Assembly: GCA_900317365.1 (NCBI GenBank)
Contig: ONGM01000005.1
Coordinates: 1 to 53,560 of the forward strand
DNA: 53,560 nucleotides
Direction of reading: 5' to 3'
DNA from: an uncultured Planctomycetota bacterium
Lineage (GTDB): Bacteria; Planctomycetota; Planctomycetia; Pirellulales; Thermoguttaceae
Of the stretch, positions 1-9,053 are shown piece after piece; the stretch's first letter is position 1, and each line of letters starts with the position of its first letter. A program made the position numbers and the translations under genes. The notes below the pieces were generated by a model. It saw only the letters and a program-made list of their open reading frames with translations, was not told the DNA's origin and did not search any database.

Positions 1-1
1 C

Positions 2-2854
2 GTCCTCTCCGATTTGCGCTCCGAAAATCCCGTCTTCAAACCGATATATCGACCTGAAAACGGACGACCGATTCTCGAACCGGAACTCAACTGGGACGGG
101 GAACGCGTTATGTTCACGAGCGTCTCCGAAGACAATAAACGATGGGCGATCTTCGAAATCAACGTCGACGGAACCGGTCTCAAAACCCTCTCGCCGACCG
201 ACCAGCCCGACGTCGACTTCTTTGACTCGTGCTACACGCCGGAAGGAAAGGTCGTCGCATGCTCGAACGCCGGTAAGCAGGGGCTGCCGTGCATTAACGG
301 TTCCGACCCGATGGCGAATATCTACCTCATCGATCCCGAGACCAAAAAGGTTCGTCAGCTCACTTTCGAGCAAGACTCCGACTGGCACCCGACGCCCCTT
401 AAAAACGGCCGAATCATGTATCTCCGCTGGGAATACAGCGACATCATGCACTATTACAGCCGGATTCTCTTCCACATGAACCCGGACGGAACAAACCAGG
501 CGGAACTCTACGGCTCCGGTTCCTTCTTCCCGACGGCGTTCAAACACGCCCGAGAATTCCCCGATTCCTCTAAAATCGTCGGCATTGGCTCCGGACACCA
601 CGGACGCGGCGACACCGGCCGTCTCCTTATTATTGATCCGACCATCGCGAGAAAATATCCCTTCCGTTTCCACCCGGAAGGTCTTGAATGGGGACCCGAA
701 AACACCCAATACGACGCGCATCCGGACGTCTTCCCCGCTGAAAAAACGGGGTTCGTCGCCGAAATTCCCGGGTACGGTCGCGACGTCGTCGGAAACGTTC
801 TCGACATGCAGTCGACCGGGTTGAAGTACAATTTCACCTTCCCGTACCCGCTCTGTGAAAACTATATTCTCGTCAACTGTGAAATCGACGGCGCGCCCGG
901 CACGTACGGACTCTACCTCGTCGATACCTTCGACAATATGACCCCGATTAGCGTGCTCCCCGGAGAAGGCTTGTTCTTCCCGACCCCGCTCGTCGAACGC
1001 GACCTGCCGCCCGTCCTTCCGAATCGCGTCGTTGAAGGCGAAAAAGAAGCGACCGTCTTCATAACCGACGTCTACAACGGCTTGGGTACCGAGAACGTTC
1101 CGAAAGGCGAAATCGTCGGGCTGAAAGTCTTCGCGTATCACTTCGCGTATCTCCACACCGGCGGACACGAATCGGTCGGCGTCCAAAGCAGTTGGGATAT
1201 CAAACGCATCCTTGGATACGTCCCTGTGGAAGAAGACGGTTCCGCGTTCTTCAAGATTCCCGCGAACACGCCGGTCGCGTTGCTGCCTGTCGATAAAAAC
1301 GGCGCCGCCGTGCAACTCTTCCGCAGTTGGTTCGTCGGAATGCCCGGCGAGAACGTCAGCTGCAACGGTTGCCACGAGTCGCAACTCGACGCCACCCAGT
1401 CCGTCTTGAAACTCGCCTCCCGACGCGAACCGAGCGAAATTCAAAATTACCTCGGCCCGCCACGCTCGATTACCTTCGAACTCGACCTCTATCACCGCGT
1501 CGTTAAGAAGTTCTGTATCGGATGCCACGACGGCTCAAAGCCGGATCGCCCGTCCTTCGCCGACGCGCAGCAAGCCTACAATAATATTCACCCGTTCGTT
1601 CGTCGCCCGGGTCCGGAAACCGATATGGACGTTCTCCCGCCGTACGAATATCACGCGTCGACGAGCGAACTCGTTCAAATGCTCGAAAAAGGACACCACG
1701 GCGTCAAACTTGACGACGAAGCGAATCGTCTGATCGTCAACTGGATCGACTTCAACGCGCCGTGGCGCGGAAAATGGGGCAACGAACCGGAAGCGAAACG
1801 TCGCCTCGAACTCTCCGACCTGTACGCGGAATCCGCCGCCGTCGACGTTGAAAACGAATACGACGCCTTGCTGCTCGCCATGCGCGAAAAGCCCGCGCCA
1901 GAATTCGTTAAACCGGAAAAGAAAGATCCGCCGACCGATAATCTCGGAAACGATTGGGCGTTCGACGCCGATAAGGCGAAAGAAATGCAAAAAGCCGCGC
2001 TCAACGGCGCCGAAGACGTCAAGGTCGTCAAGCTCGCGGACGGCGTCGAAGTCAAATTCCGTCGCGTCCCCGCGGGAAAATTCGTTATGGGATCGCTCGA
2101 CGGTTTCCCCGACGAAAACCCTCGCGCTCTCGTCGAAATTAAGAAGCCCTTCTGGATCAGCGAAACCGAAATTACGAACGAGCAATACGCCGCCTTCGAT
2201 CCGGAACACGACACCCGATATATCGAAGAACACGGTAAAGACCACATCGTGCCCGGATACATCGCCAACCACCCGAAACAGCCTGTCGCACGCGTGAGCT
2301 GGAACGAGGCGCGAAGCTTCGTCGAATGGCTCAACGAAAAAGGCGTCAAGGCGGAACTCCCGACCGAAGCGCAATGGGAATGGGCGGCGCGCGCCGGTAG
2401 CGCCGAGAAGTTCTACTTCGGTCCCTTCGAAGCCGACTTCTCGAAATTCGCCAACCTTGCCGACGCCGATCGTCGAAGACTCTACACCACGTGGGAAAGC
2501 GGCGCCACGATTCACGTCCGACATAATTACCCCGAAGGAAGCGTCTTCCCGCTACGCGACGATCGTTTCACCGACCACTGGTTCATCGTCGACTACGTCG
2601 CGCAAAACGCGCCGAACGCATGGGGTCTCTACGACATGATCGGAAACGTCGCCGAATGGACGCGCTCCAATTATAAAGCCTACCCGTACGTCGACGGCGA
2701 CGGACGCAACGACCTGAGCGCGACGGAACGCAAGGTCGCGCGCGGCGGCTCTTGGGCGGACCGTCCGAAAGTCGTCGGAAGCTCCTTCCGACAAGCCTAC
2801 CTGCCGTGGCAGAAGGTCCATAACGTCGGTATTCGTCTCATTATTGAAGACTAA
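2..2854 (+). CDS. HzsA-like beta-propeller / c-type heme protein with C-terminal SUMF1 (FGE-like) domain, 5' partial
   Basis: The frame is open to the left window edge; the TTG at 14 need not be the start, so the gene is probably truncated by the window. The N-terminal part has TolB/PD40-like propeller repeats (IFEINVDGTG, IYLIDPETKK, ILFHMNPDGT). Two CXXCH heme-attachment motifs follow: CNGCH at nt 1361-1375 and CIGCH at nt 1514-1528. The last third (from about nt 2030) is a formylglycine-generating-enzyme/SUMF1 fold (FVMGS, FWISETEITNEQY, LPTEAQWEWAARAG, GNVAEWT, RGGSW). The cysteines of true FGE are absent from its C-terminal segment, so sulfatase activation is unlikely. Propeller plus two c-hemes is the plan of the hydrazine synthase alpha subunit, and HzsA-related proteins occur in many non-anammox planctomycetes. 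Probably exported, because c-heme is attached outside the cytoplasm. Substrate unknown. A weak 6-bp terminator-like hairpin follows the stop. Confidence 0.8.
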   Translation, partial: VLSDLRSENPVFKPIYRPENGRPILEPELNWDGERVMFTSVSEDNKRWAIFEINVDGTGLKTLSPTDQPDVDFFDSCYTPEGKVVACSNAGKQGLPCINGSDPMANIYLIDPETKKVRQLTFEQDSDWHPTPLKNGRIMYLRWEYSDIMHYYSRILFHMNPDGTNQAELYGSGSFFPTAFKHAREFPDSSKIVGIGSGHHGRGDTGRLLIIDPTIARKYPFRFHPEGLEWGPENTQYDAHPDVFPAEKTGFVAEIPGYGRDVVGNVLDMQSTGLKYNFTFPYPLCENYILVNCEIDGAPGTYGLYLVDTFDNMTPISVLPGEGLFFPTPLVERDLPPVLPNRVVEGEKEATVFITDVYNGLGTENVPKGEIVGLKVFAYHFAYLHTGGHESVGVQSSWDIKRILGYVPVEEDGSAFFKIPANTPVALLPVDKNGAAVQLFRSWFVGMPGENVSCNGCHESQLDATQSVLKLASRREPSEIQNYLGPPRSITFELDLYHRVVKKFCIGCHDGSKPDRPSFADAQQAYNNIHPFVRRPGPETDMDVLPPYEYHASTSELVQMLEKGHHGVKLDDEANRLIVNWIDFNAPWRGKWGNEPEAKRRLELSDLYAESAAVDVENEYDALLLAMREKPAPEFVKPEKKDPPTDNLGNDWAFDADKAKEMQKAALNGAEDVKVVKLADGVEVKFRRVPAGKFVMGSLDGFPDENPRALVEIKKPFWISETEITNEQYAAFDPEHDTRYIEEHGKDHIVPGYIANHPKQPVARVSWNEARSFVEWLNEKGVKAELPTEAQWEWAARAGSAEKFYFGPFEADFSKFANLADADRRRLYTTWESGATIHVRHNYPEGSVFPLRDDRFTDHWFIVDYVAQNAPNAWGLYDMIGNVAEWTRSNYKAYPYVDGDGRNDLSATERKVARGGSWADRPKVVGSSFRQAYLPWQKVHNVGIRLIIED

Positions 2855-2894
2855 CCGATTCTTCCGGCGCATCGCGTCGGTTTTCTAACGCCTA

Positions 2895-2932
2895 CGCTCG
2901 ACGTCGCGCCCTTTGCCGCGCGGCGTCGAGCG
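2895..2932. repeat. Long hairpin upstream of the AIM24-like gene
   Basis: Inverted repeat with 15-nt arms (2895-2909 and 2918-2932), 8-nt loop, one G-U pair if transcribed rightward. No T-run follows, so a factor-independent terminator is doubtful. It lies between the HzsA-like gene and the GYF-AIM24 gene and may be a transcript-end protecting stem or a REP-like element. Confidence 0.5.
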
Positions 2933-2979
2933 CGCTTCTCATCATAATCTGCTCGCTAATCTGCTCGCTCAACGACAAG

Positions 2980-3972
2980 ATGATCTTAGAAATCGAACAA
3001 AACGGCTCGCGGCGCGCTATTACAAGCGTCGAACTCTTCGATATGGCGGCGCAAGGAAAATTGCAAAGCGAATCAAAACTTTGGGTCGACGGCGTCGAAA
3101 CCTTCTGCGGAAACGTGAAAGATATCGTGTTCGGCCCGCCCGCCTTCCTTAAAACGCCTACCGTTCCGCCGGTCGCGTCGGTTCCGCCGAACGCGCCGGT
3201 CTCTCCTGCGGGCGCCGCGCCGCAAACGCCGAGCGCGGCGTTGAACGACAACGCGACGTTGCGTCAGAACGCGCGCGTCCGCACGCCTTACGTCGATTAT
3301 TTGATCGGCGGAGGATCGACTCCCTACCTGATCTGCTACCTTGAAGCGGGCCGATCCGTCTATTCGACAACCGGCGGTCGCGTCTGGATGAAAGGTCCGA
3401 TCGAAACGCAAAACAACGCGCAGGGCGGATTCTTGAAAAGTCTAGGGCGCATTGCGTCCGGCGAATCGTTCTTTATGAGTTCGTACCGCGCGTCCGGTCC
3501 CGCCGAAGTCGCGTTTTCAACGAATCATCCCGGCGTTATCGTCGCGCGCGAACTGAACGCCGGAGAGTCGGTCGTATGCCAGCGCGGCGCTTTTCTCGCC
3601 GCAACGCCCGGCGTCGAACTGAGCGTCTTCTATCAGAAGAAGATTCGCGTCGGCTTCTTCGGAGGAGAAGGATTCATTATGCAACGCGCGACGGGACCCG
3701 GCGTCGTCTTCCTAGAACTTGCCGGCGCCGCCGTTACGTACGAACTTGCCCCCGGCGAAAAGATGACTTGCGACACAGGTTCGCTCGCTTGGATGGATCA
3801 TACGTGCTCCATCGACATTGAGGTTGTGAAAGGCGTAAAGAATATCGTCTTTGGCGGAGAAGGGCTCTTTAATACGATCGTAACCGGACCCGGACGCATT
3901 ACGTTCCAGTCGATGAGCATTCCCGGACTTGCCGGAGAGTTGGCGCCGTTCTTTCCAAGAAACGATTCATAA
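2980..3972 (+). CDS. GYF-like N-terminal domain fused to AIM24 / TIGR00266 family protein
   Basis: 330 residues. Residues 1-45 look like the GYF_2 domain found in many planctomycete proteins (MILEIEQNG, LFDMAAQGKLQSESKLWVDG). A Pro/Ala linker covers about 55-90. Residues 105-325 match the AIM24/TIGR00266 beta-sandwich family, with YLICYLEAGRSVYSTTGG, SGPAEVAFSTNHPG, ATGPGVVFLELAG and ITGPGR-like repeats. Family members outside mitochondria have no firm biochemical role; a membrane-associated or scaffold function is often suggested. No signal peptide is seen. The start at 2980 is the first ATG giving the complete GYF motif; no strong Shine-Dalgarno precedes it. The amidase gene follows after 54 nt on the same strand. 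Confidence 0.75.
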   Translation: MILEIEQNGSRRAITSVELFDMAAQGKLQSESKLWVDGVETFCGNVKDIVFGPPAFLKTPTVPPVASVPPNAPVSPAGAAPQTPSAALNDNATLRQNARVRTPYVDYLIGGGSTPYLICYLEAGRSVYSTTGGRVWMKGPIETQNNAQGGFLKSLGRIASGESFFMSSYRASGPAEVAFSTNHPGVIVARELNAGESVVCQRGAFLAATPGVELSVFYQKKIRVGFFGGEGFIMQRATGPGVVFLELAGAAVTYELAPGEKMTCDTGSLAWMDHTCSIDIEVVKGVKNIVFGGEGLFNTIVTGPGRITFQSMSIPGLAGELAPFFPRNDS

Positions 3973-4026
3973 CGCCGACGCTTCGACCCGACGCATTGAT
4001 AAGTTCTCCATTAGAAAAGGTTCAAA

Positions 4027-4707
4027 ATGTCCAGTATGAAATCGCTACGCAATTTTACGGTCGCTTGCCTCGCGCTTCTCTGCATGAGCGCCGCGACGTT
4101 CGGACAAGACGCGAAAGAAAAACCTTTGCCGAAATTCAAGCAAGACGCGCTCAAGCTGTGGCTTAGCCCGTCGAATCAGATTCATAACATTGGATTCGGC
4201 GAATACAAATCGGAAAAAGAACGGATGAACGAAGTCGCCGACGTCGTTGAACCGATTCTCAAAAAACAAGGGATCAAAGTCTATCGCAACGACCCGGAAA
4301 AAGGCATTCGCGATTACACGAACGAAGCGAACAAACTCGGCGTCGACCTCTATTTCGCGATCCACTCCAACGCCGCAAACGGTAAAGCGCGCGGAACCGA
4401 AGCGTGGTGCCATCGCAAAGGCGGCGAAGGGGAACGGTTCGCCAAGCGGATTCTCGACTCCATTATGACGATCTACAACGGTCCCAATCGCGGCGTCAAA
4501 GAAGGATACAATCGATTCGGCGAAGGCGTGCCGATGCACGAGCCCGCCGCGCCGAAATGCGCGTCCGTACTCGTCGAAATCGCCTTCCACGACAATAAAG
4601 AAGACGCGACCTGGATCATGGAGAATATTCAGCCGATCGGCGAAGCTCTCGCGCGCGCCGTACTCGAACACCTCGCCGCAGAACATCCCGACGCGCTCGA
4701 AAAGTAA
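4027..4707 (+). CDS. Secreted N-acetylmuramoyl-L-alanine amidase (Amidase_3 type)
   Basis: 226 residues with a signal peptide (basic MKSLRN, hydrophobic core, cleavage probably after the Ala-Thr-Phe-Gly stretch near residue 26). The mature part resembles zinc-dependent amidase_3 domains: LSPSNQIHN at the start of the fold, a Glu in the EKERMNEVA helix, FAIHSNAANGKARGTEAW carrying the second zinc histidine, and VEIAFHDN with the catalytic Glu. Expected role: cutting the amide bond between N-acetylmuramic acid and L-alanine of peptidoglycan outside the cytoplasmic membrane. Translation could also begin at the ATG at 4036, which would place the basic residues of the signal directly at the N-terminus. 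No cell-wall binding repeats are present. Confidence 0.85.
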   Translation: MSSMKSLRNFTVACLALLCMSAATFGQDAKEKPLPKFKQDALKLWLSPSNQIHNIGFGEYKSEKERMNEVADVVEPILKKQGIKVYRNDPEKGIRDYTNEANKLGVDLYFAIHSNAANGKARGTEAWCHRKGGEGERFAKRILDSIMTIYNGPNRGVKEGYNRFGEGVPMHEPAAPKCASVLVEIAFHDNKEDATWIMENIQPIGEALARAVLEHLAAEHPDALEK

Positions 4708-4768
4708 TCGCGCGCAATAGGCGTGAAAAGTCGTCGCTTTTTGTCCTTTTCGGGTTTCTCAACGTTTC

Positions 4769-4803
4769 GCGCGCGTAAGCGTCGCCGCTACGCGCGCCTT
4801 TTT
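4769..4803 (+). terminator. Intrinsic terminator after the amidase gene
   Basis: GC-rich stem GCGCGCGTA(A)GC / GCTACGCGCGC with one bulged A, 6-nt loop, followed by CTTTTT. It ends only 15 nt before the M24 peptidase start. Confidence 0.75.
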
Positions 4804-4817
4804 ATTGGATTCTACTC

Positions 4818-6029
4818 ATGAAAACCGCATACTTAACCGCCGGCGTTCCGTCGATCAGCGCCGCTATCTACTGGAAAATTCGCTTCCTTGTCGGCGATCC
4901 CGCCGCTATTCTCGAATTTGACGAAGAACGCGCGTTCCCGGAAGCCGCGCCTACTCTCAATCCTCGCGCGGGAAAAATTCCCGGCAAAACTCGCCTGCTC
5001 ATTATTCGCGATATCGAAACGCAACGCGCGCGCGAACGCGCTCGCGCCGATTACGTCGCCTGTCCCGCAGACTTTCCGCCCGAATGCGGACTCTCCGGAG
5101 ACCGCGAAATTGCGACCGCGCAAAGCGTCGCCGAAGCGTTCCGACGCGCCGGAATCGAACGCGTCGTGATCGATCGCTCGACTCCATGCGTCTACGTCGA
5201 CGCCATTCAGAAAGCGGGAATCGCGTGCGAATGCGATCCGAATCGCGGCGTCGTCGAACGTCGCTCTAAGGACGCCGAAGAACTCGCGTGGATTCGCGAA
5301 GCGCAGTTGGCGACGGAAGACGCGATTCGCAAAGCGTGCGAACGTATCGCGAAAGCGACCGCCGACCAGCAAGGCCGACTCGTCGCTAAGGACGGCGAAC
5401 TTCTCACGTCCGAAAATATGCGACTCTTTATCGACCGAACGCTGCTCGACTCCGGGTACCAGAACGTGCCGTCGATCGTCGCCGGGAAGGCGCACGGCGG
5501 GGACTGCCACGACTACGGATCCGGATACCTCTACACCGGCGAGCCGATTATTATCGACGTGTTCCCCATGAATAAGACGACGCTGTACAACGGCGATTGC
5601 ACGCGCACGGTCGTTCACGGCAAGATCGACGCGGAATACCTCCGTATGCTCGACGCGATTAAGGCGGCGAAGGCGGCGGCGACCGCGACGATTCGCGCCG
5701 GAGTCGACGGGGAGACGGTGCATAAGGCGACGATCGCTTCCTTCGAAGCGCACGGATACGGCTACGCCGCCCCGGATACGGAAGAGGCCGCGCTCTATCC
5801 GCGTCTCACGCACGGCACGGGGCACGGACTCGGACTCTCGATTCACGAGCCGCCTCTGCTCGATTTCAAAGGTCCGCAACTCGTCGTCGGCGACGTCGTC
5901 TCCGTAGAGCCGGGTCTCTACGACAAGCGTTTAGGCGGCATTCGCATCGAGGATATCGTTGCGGTAACGGAGGACGGATGCGTGAACCTCGGGTCGCCTC
6001 TACCGGAAACGCTCGATTGGCTCGACTAG
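4818..6029 (+). CDS. M24 family metallopeptidase (Xaa-Pro aminopeptidase-like)
   Basis: 403 residues. The N-terminal about 160 residues form the variable creatinase-like domain; the C-terminal pita-bread domain carries the five metal ligands of M24 enzymes in order: Asp in IIIDVFPM, Asp in YNGDCTRTVV, His in HGTGHGLGLSIHEPP, Glu in VSVEPGLY and Glu in GIRIEDIV. This composition supports a dinuclear metal aminopeptidase, probably cytosolic prolidase/Xaa-Pro aminopeptidase; exact substrate unclear. No signal peptide. The gene sits directly behind a terminator, so it needs its own promoter or read-through; the Shine-Dalgarno is weak. Confidence 0.88.
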   Translation: MKTAYLTAGVPSISAAIYWKIRFLVGDPAAILEFDEERAFPEAAPTLNPRAGKIPGKTRLLIIRDIETQRARERARADYVACPADFPPECGLSGDREIATAQSVAEAFRRAGIERVVIDRSTPCVYVDAIQKAGIACECDPNRGVVERRSKDAEELAWIREAQLATEDAIRKACERIAKATADQQGRLVAKDGELLTSENMRLFIDRTLLDSGYQNVPSIVAGKAHGGDCHDYGSGYLYTGEPIIIDVFPMNKTTLYNGDCTRTVVHGKIDAEYLRMLDAIKAAKAAATATIRAGVDGETVHKATIASFEAHGYGYAAPDTEEAALYPRLTHGTGHGLGLSIHEPPLLDFKGPQLVVGDVVSVEPGLYDKRLGGIRIEDIVAVTEDGCVNLGSPLPETLDWLD

Positions 6030-6098
6030 CGCGTCTTCGTTTTTTAACGCAATTCACGTAAATCGCGCAGTTTTTTCTATTGATAAATCCCGTTTAGT

Positions 6099-6124
6099 CG
6101 GCGACGATTTTTCGGTCGTCGCCG
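6099..6124. repeat. Perfect 9-bp hairpin in the M24-lemA gap
   Basis: CGGCGACGA / TCGTCGCCG with an 8-nt loop, 70 nt after the M24 stop and 21 nt before the lemA promoter. No T-run on either side, so terminator function is uncertain. Confidence 0.4.
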
Positions 6125-6144
6125 CGACCGTGCGCAATTAAAAC

Positions 6145-6173
6145 TTGACGCATATTGCGCTCGGGATTATAAC
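6145..6173 (+). promoter_or_regulatory. Sigma-70-type promoter for the LemA-like gene
   Basis: TTGACG (6145-6150), 17-nt spacer, TATAAC (6168-6173). Predicted start of transcription near 6180, about 80 nt before the GTG start of the LemA-like gene. Confidence 0.6.
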
Positions 6174-6258
6174 GAGAGCGGGCAATTAGCGCTTTTCGTT
6201 TTTTGACGCGCGTCGCTCGACGCGACCGGCGACGGCGTGCAGAAAGAATGGGGAAATT

Positions 6259-6945
6259 GTGACTAGAAATAAAATTCTGGCGTTTTTGGTCTTCCTGATT
6301 GTGATTGGGTCGACGATTTTTTTCTGCGTGAACGTTACGCGCAATAATTTGACCGAGCAACGAGAACTTGCCGAAGAGCGTTGGGAAGTTGTCCAGAAGT
6401 ACCTTGCGACGCGTTCGTCTTCGGCGCGAGAGATCGGCGAGTTGGCGATCGACGCGGCGATTAAGCGGTCGATCAAGGACGCTGCGGACGCGGTCGACGC
6501 GGCGACGGATCCGAAATCTGCGTATCTTGCGAACGCCGAGTTAGACAAGGCGATTTTATCCGTCGAAGCGCAGGACGTCGACGATTCGAATCGATTCGCG
6601 GACGTTCTAGCCGAACTTGAAACGAACGACGAAAAGCTGAAAGACGCGTATAAACGTTATAACGAAATCGTCTCGGAGTACAACGAACTCGTGTCGAGCG
6701 CGCCGGTTAATTTTCTCGCCGAAAAGTTGGACTTTAAGCCGCTGGACGCTTTTGCAACCGCCTCGGCTGCGGCTCCCGCCGCCGAAAACCAAGAGTCGAC
6801 GGACGCCGATTCCAACGACGCTTTGGACGAAACAACTTTGGACGAAACAACGGAGAATAACGAGGCGAGCGACCTCGATCTCGAAGGCGCCGAGCTGCTC
6901 GACGACGAGCAAGACGGCTCAATCGACGATTCAGGCGCGTTCTAG
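6259..6945 (+). CDS. LemA-like membrane-anchored protein with acidic tail
   Basis: 228 residues, GTG start. One N-terminal transmembrane segment (ILAFLVFLIVIGSTIFFCV), then helices resembling LemA: KRYNEIVSEYNELVSSAPVNFLAEKLDFKPL is close to the typical YN..V..YN...P.N..A...GF block. The last about 50 residues are very acidic and low complexity (DDEQDGSIDDSG), with a 15-nt tandem repeat encoding LDETTLDETT at nt 6823-6855. LemA proteins are short-N-terminus membrane proteins of unclear role. It is alone behind its own promoter and ends at a bidirectional terminator shared with the hdr-flx operon. Confidence 0.65.
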   Translation: MTRNKILAFLVFLIVIGSTIFFCVNVTRNNLTEQRELAEERWEVVQKYLATRSSSAREIGELAIDAAIKRSIKDAADAVDAATDPKSAYLANAELDKAILSVEAQDVDDSNRFADVLAELETNDEKLKDAYKRYNEIVSEYNELVSSAPVNFLAEKLDFKPLDAFATASAAAPAAENQESTDADSNDALDETTLDETTENNEASDLDLEGAELLDDEQDGSIDDSGAF

Positions 6946-7060
6946 CCGAGGCTTCGTCGCGAGCTTTCGTTGCGAGGCTCGGCGACGAGACGATCTTGAA
7001 GGCGGGTTCGCTCGACGCGCGACGTCGCGAACTATTCTTTGACCAGCGCAATCTTAACGC

Positions 7061-7107
7061 ACTAAAACGCGCCGCTCCGCGATTTACGCAGAGCGGCGCG
7101 TTTTAGT
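7061..7107. terminator. Bidirectional terminator between lemA-like gene and flxA
   Basis: Perfect 17-bp inverted repeat (7061-7077 and 7091-7107), 13-nt loop. Each arm ends in a TTTT/AAAA run, so it gives a GC-rich stem and U-tract in both directions. It separates convergent genes. Confidence 0.85.
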
Positions 7108-7152
7108 TGGTCGCAAACGATCGCAAACGCCGTCGATTACGCGGCGTAACGA

Positions 7153-7986
7153 TTAGTAGTCGTTCGGCATATTCTTAATATCGGCCTGCGTGAAGACGGG
7201 ACCTTCTTTACAAACGTAGACGGAACCGCAGTTGCAACGACCGCATTTTCCGAGACCGCATTTCATACGGTTTTCAAGGCTCGTAAAGATATCTTCGTCT
7301 TTGAATCCGGCTTCAACCAGAATCGGCAACGACAACTTGATCATGATCGGGGGACCGACGACGAGCGCGACCGCGTTGTCCCCTGTGATATTGGAATCTT
7401 TGAGGACGGTCGGAACGAAGTCGACGCGTCCGTTCCACGGGGTACCCTCCGGAGGCGCCACGTCGACCGTCTTGAGAACGTCGACGTTTGGATACTGCGC
7501 CCACTCGTCGAGTTCGTCTTTGCACACGAGGTCGTTAACCGTTCGCGCGCCGTAGACGATCGTGATTTTTCCGTATTTGTCGCGGTTTTCGAGCGCGTAC
7601 AGAATGGCGCATCGAATCGGGGGCATAGCGATTCCTCCGGCGACAAAGACCAGATTCTTGCCTTCCCATTCTTTCATCGGGTAAGAGTTCCCAAAGGGGC
7701 CTCTGAAGCCGATCGTATCGCCGGGTTCGACGTCCCAAAGTCTTTCGGTAACGCGCCCGGTTTTACGGAAGCAGAATTCAATGTAATCTTTGGAGTTCGA
7801 GCAACAGATGTTAAAGGTGGACTCCCCGACGCCGAAGACGGAGTATAGTCCGAATTGACCAATGTTGAATTTAAAATTTGCGTTTTTTTCCGGGTCGCGG
7901 AATTTAATCCGGATGAGTTTAATGTCCGCCGTCTGCTGTTTGACTTCGACGACTTCCATCGGATCCGGCATGTAAATATTTTCCAT
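7153..7986 (-). CDS. flxA: FlxA-like FAD/NAD(P)-binding oxidoreductase subunit
   Basis: 277 residues from ATG at 7986. This start is chosen because AAGGA lies 7 nt upstream; a GTG at 8040 overlaps the flxB stop and would add 18 residues without family similarity. The order is ferredoxin-reductase-like: FAD domain (FNIGQFGLYSVFG, GRVTERLWDVEPGDTIGFRGPFGNSYP), NAD-binding domain (LVFVAGGIAMPPIRCAILYAL, VYGART), and a C-terminal cysteine cluster CGLGKCGRCNCG...C for a 2Fe-2S centre as in dihydroorotate dehydrogenase PyrK and sulfhydrogenase gamma subunits. Expected role: NADH oxidation feeding the Hdr-Flx complex in the cytosol. Last gene of the operon. Confidence 0.85.
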   Translation of the reverse strand: MENIYMPDPMEVVEVKQQTADIKLIRIKFRDPEKNANFKFNIGQFGLYSVFGVGESTFNICCSNSKDYIEFCFRKTGRVTERLWDVEPGDTIGFRGPFGNSYPMKEWEGKNLVFVAGGIAMPPIRCAILYALENRDKYGKITIVYGARTVNDLVCKDELDEWAQYPNVDVLKTVDVAPPEGTPWNGRVDFVPTVLKDSNITGDNAVALVVGPPIMIKLSLPILVEAGFKDEDIFTSLENRMKCGLGKCGRCNCGSVYVCKEGPVFTQADIKNMPNDY

Positions 7987-8039
7987 TTTTAAATCCTTAA
8001 TATTTGCGAGCGCGCATTCGGCGCGCCGGATCCTTTTCA

Positions 8040-9053
8040 CTAGTTGTTTTCAGATTGATTCGCGACTTTAGCGAGTTCTTCGAGCGCAGGTCGCACGCCG
8101 AACGAGACGCCGCAGGAACGCGAGCACGCGCCGCAACCGGTGCATAGTTTCGCGTTGAATTTATCGGGATAGATCACGAACTTGTGCATCATTCGCTGTC
8201 GTTGACGAGCGCCTTGAGTCGCGCGCGGATTGTGTCCGGAAGCGTGAAGCGTGAAGAGGACCGTTTGACAGGAATCCCAGTTCTTAACGCGCTTGCCTTT
8301 CGAATAAGAGCCTTCGTCGACGATGTCGAAGCAATGGCAGGTCGGGCAGACGAACGCGCACGCGCCGCAACCGACGCAACGATAGGAAATCTCTTCCCAA
8401 ACCGGCGAGGCGAAGTTTCCTCGAATCCAGGTAGCGATCTTTTCGACGTCGAAATCGACGCTCGGCGGAGCGCAAGCGGCGCCGGTCTTGTCGGACTCTT
8501 GCGTTTTTCCGGAGAAGAGCGCCTTGCCTTTATCGGTAACGCAGCGCACTTCGAAGGAGCCGTCGTCGAGCGCGAAGAGGATCGCGTCGGCGCCGTTTGT
8601 GGAGTCGGGAGCGCCGCCGACGGCGGTGCAGAAGCAGTGCGCGTCGCTCGTTTTGCACGCGAAGACGACGACGGTCGATTTGGCGCGTCGACTCTGGAAG
8701 AAGCGATCTTGATAGTCCCACGCGAAGAGCGGGTCTAGAATCGGTAGCGAGGCGGCGTCGCACGGACGCGCTCCGACGACGATTTGCTCGACGTCAAATT
8801 CCGGCGCGTCGACGAGTTGAACGTCCGAGCCTTGGCGAACGAATGAGAAGATCGTTTCGTGGCGCGGGAAGAAGAACTCTTTAATCGAATTCTGGAATCT
8901 CACGCGCGGTTCGAGAACCGCCTGATTCACGTCGTCGATCTTTTGGAAGAAAGCGAGTTCTCCACGCAAGGTCGGCGCGACGACTTGCGCGCCGCTCGAG
9001 ATCTTGTCGGCGAGCGTCTTCTTGAGCTGTTCAAGCGTAATGATGTGGCTCAT
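8040..9053 (-). CDS. flxB: FlxB-like 4Fe-4S dicluster subunit (sulfhydrogenase beta / HydB type)
   Basis: 337 residues. The N-terminal about 200 residues match the sulfhydrogenase-beta family (FFFPRHETIFSF, VVGARPCDAASLPILD, FACKTSDAHCFC). Two ferredoxin-type motifs follow: CVGCGACAFVCPTCHCFDIVD and CTGCGACSRSCGVSFG. Expected role: electron relay between FlxA and the MvhD-like FlxD. The start overlaps the flxC stop by 4 nt (ATGA type), so the two are translationally coupled. Confidence 0.82.
   Translation of the reverse strand: MSHIITLEQLKKTLADKISSGAQVVAPTLRGELAFFQKIDDVNQAVLEPRVRFQNSIKEFFFPRHETIFSFVRQGSDVQLVDAPEFDVEQIVVGARPCDAASLPILDPLFAWDYQDRFFQSRRAKSTVVVFACKTSDAHCFCTAVGGAPDSTNGADAILFALDDGSFEVRCVTDKGKALFSGKTQESDKTGAACAPPSVDFDVEKIATWIRGNFASPVWEEISYRCVGCGACAFVCPTCHCFDIVDEGSYSKGKRVKNWDSCQTVLFTLHASGHNPRATQGARQRQRMMHKFVIYPDKFNAKLCTGCGACSRSCGVSFGVRPALEELAKVANQSENN

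Noticed and set aside
1535..2524. 329-codon minus-strand frame
   Set aside because: Lies under the SUMF1 part of the HzsA-like gene and shows no conserved motif or ribosome binding site.
7987..8040. GTG start for flxA overlapping flxB
   Set aside because: The added residues match nothing, and AAGGA seven nt before the ATG at 7986 is a better site, though coupling cannot be excluded.
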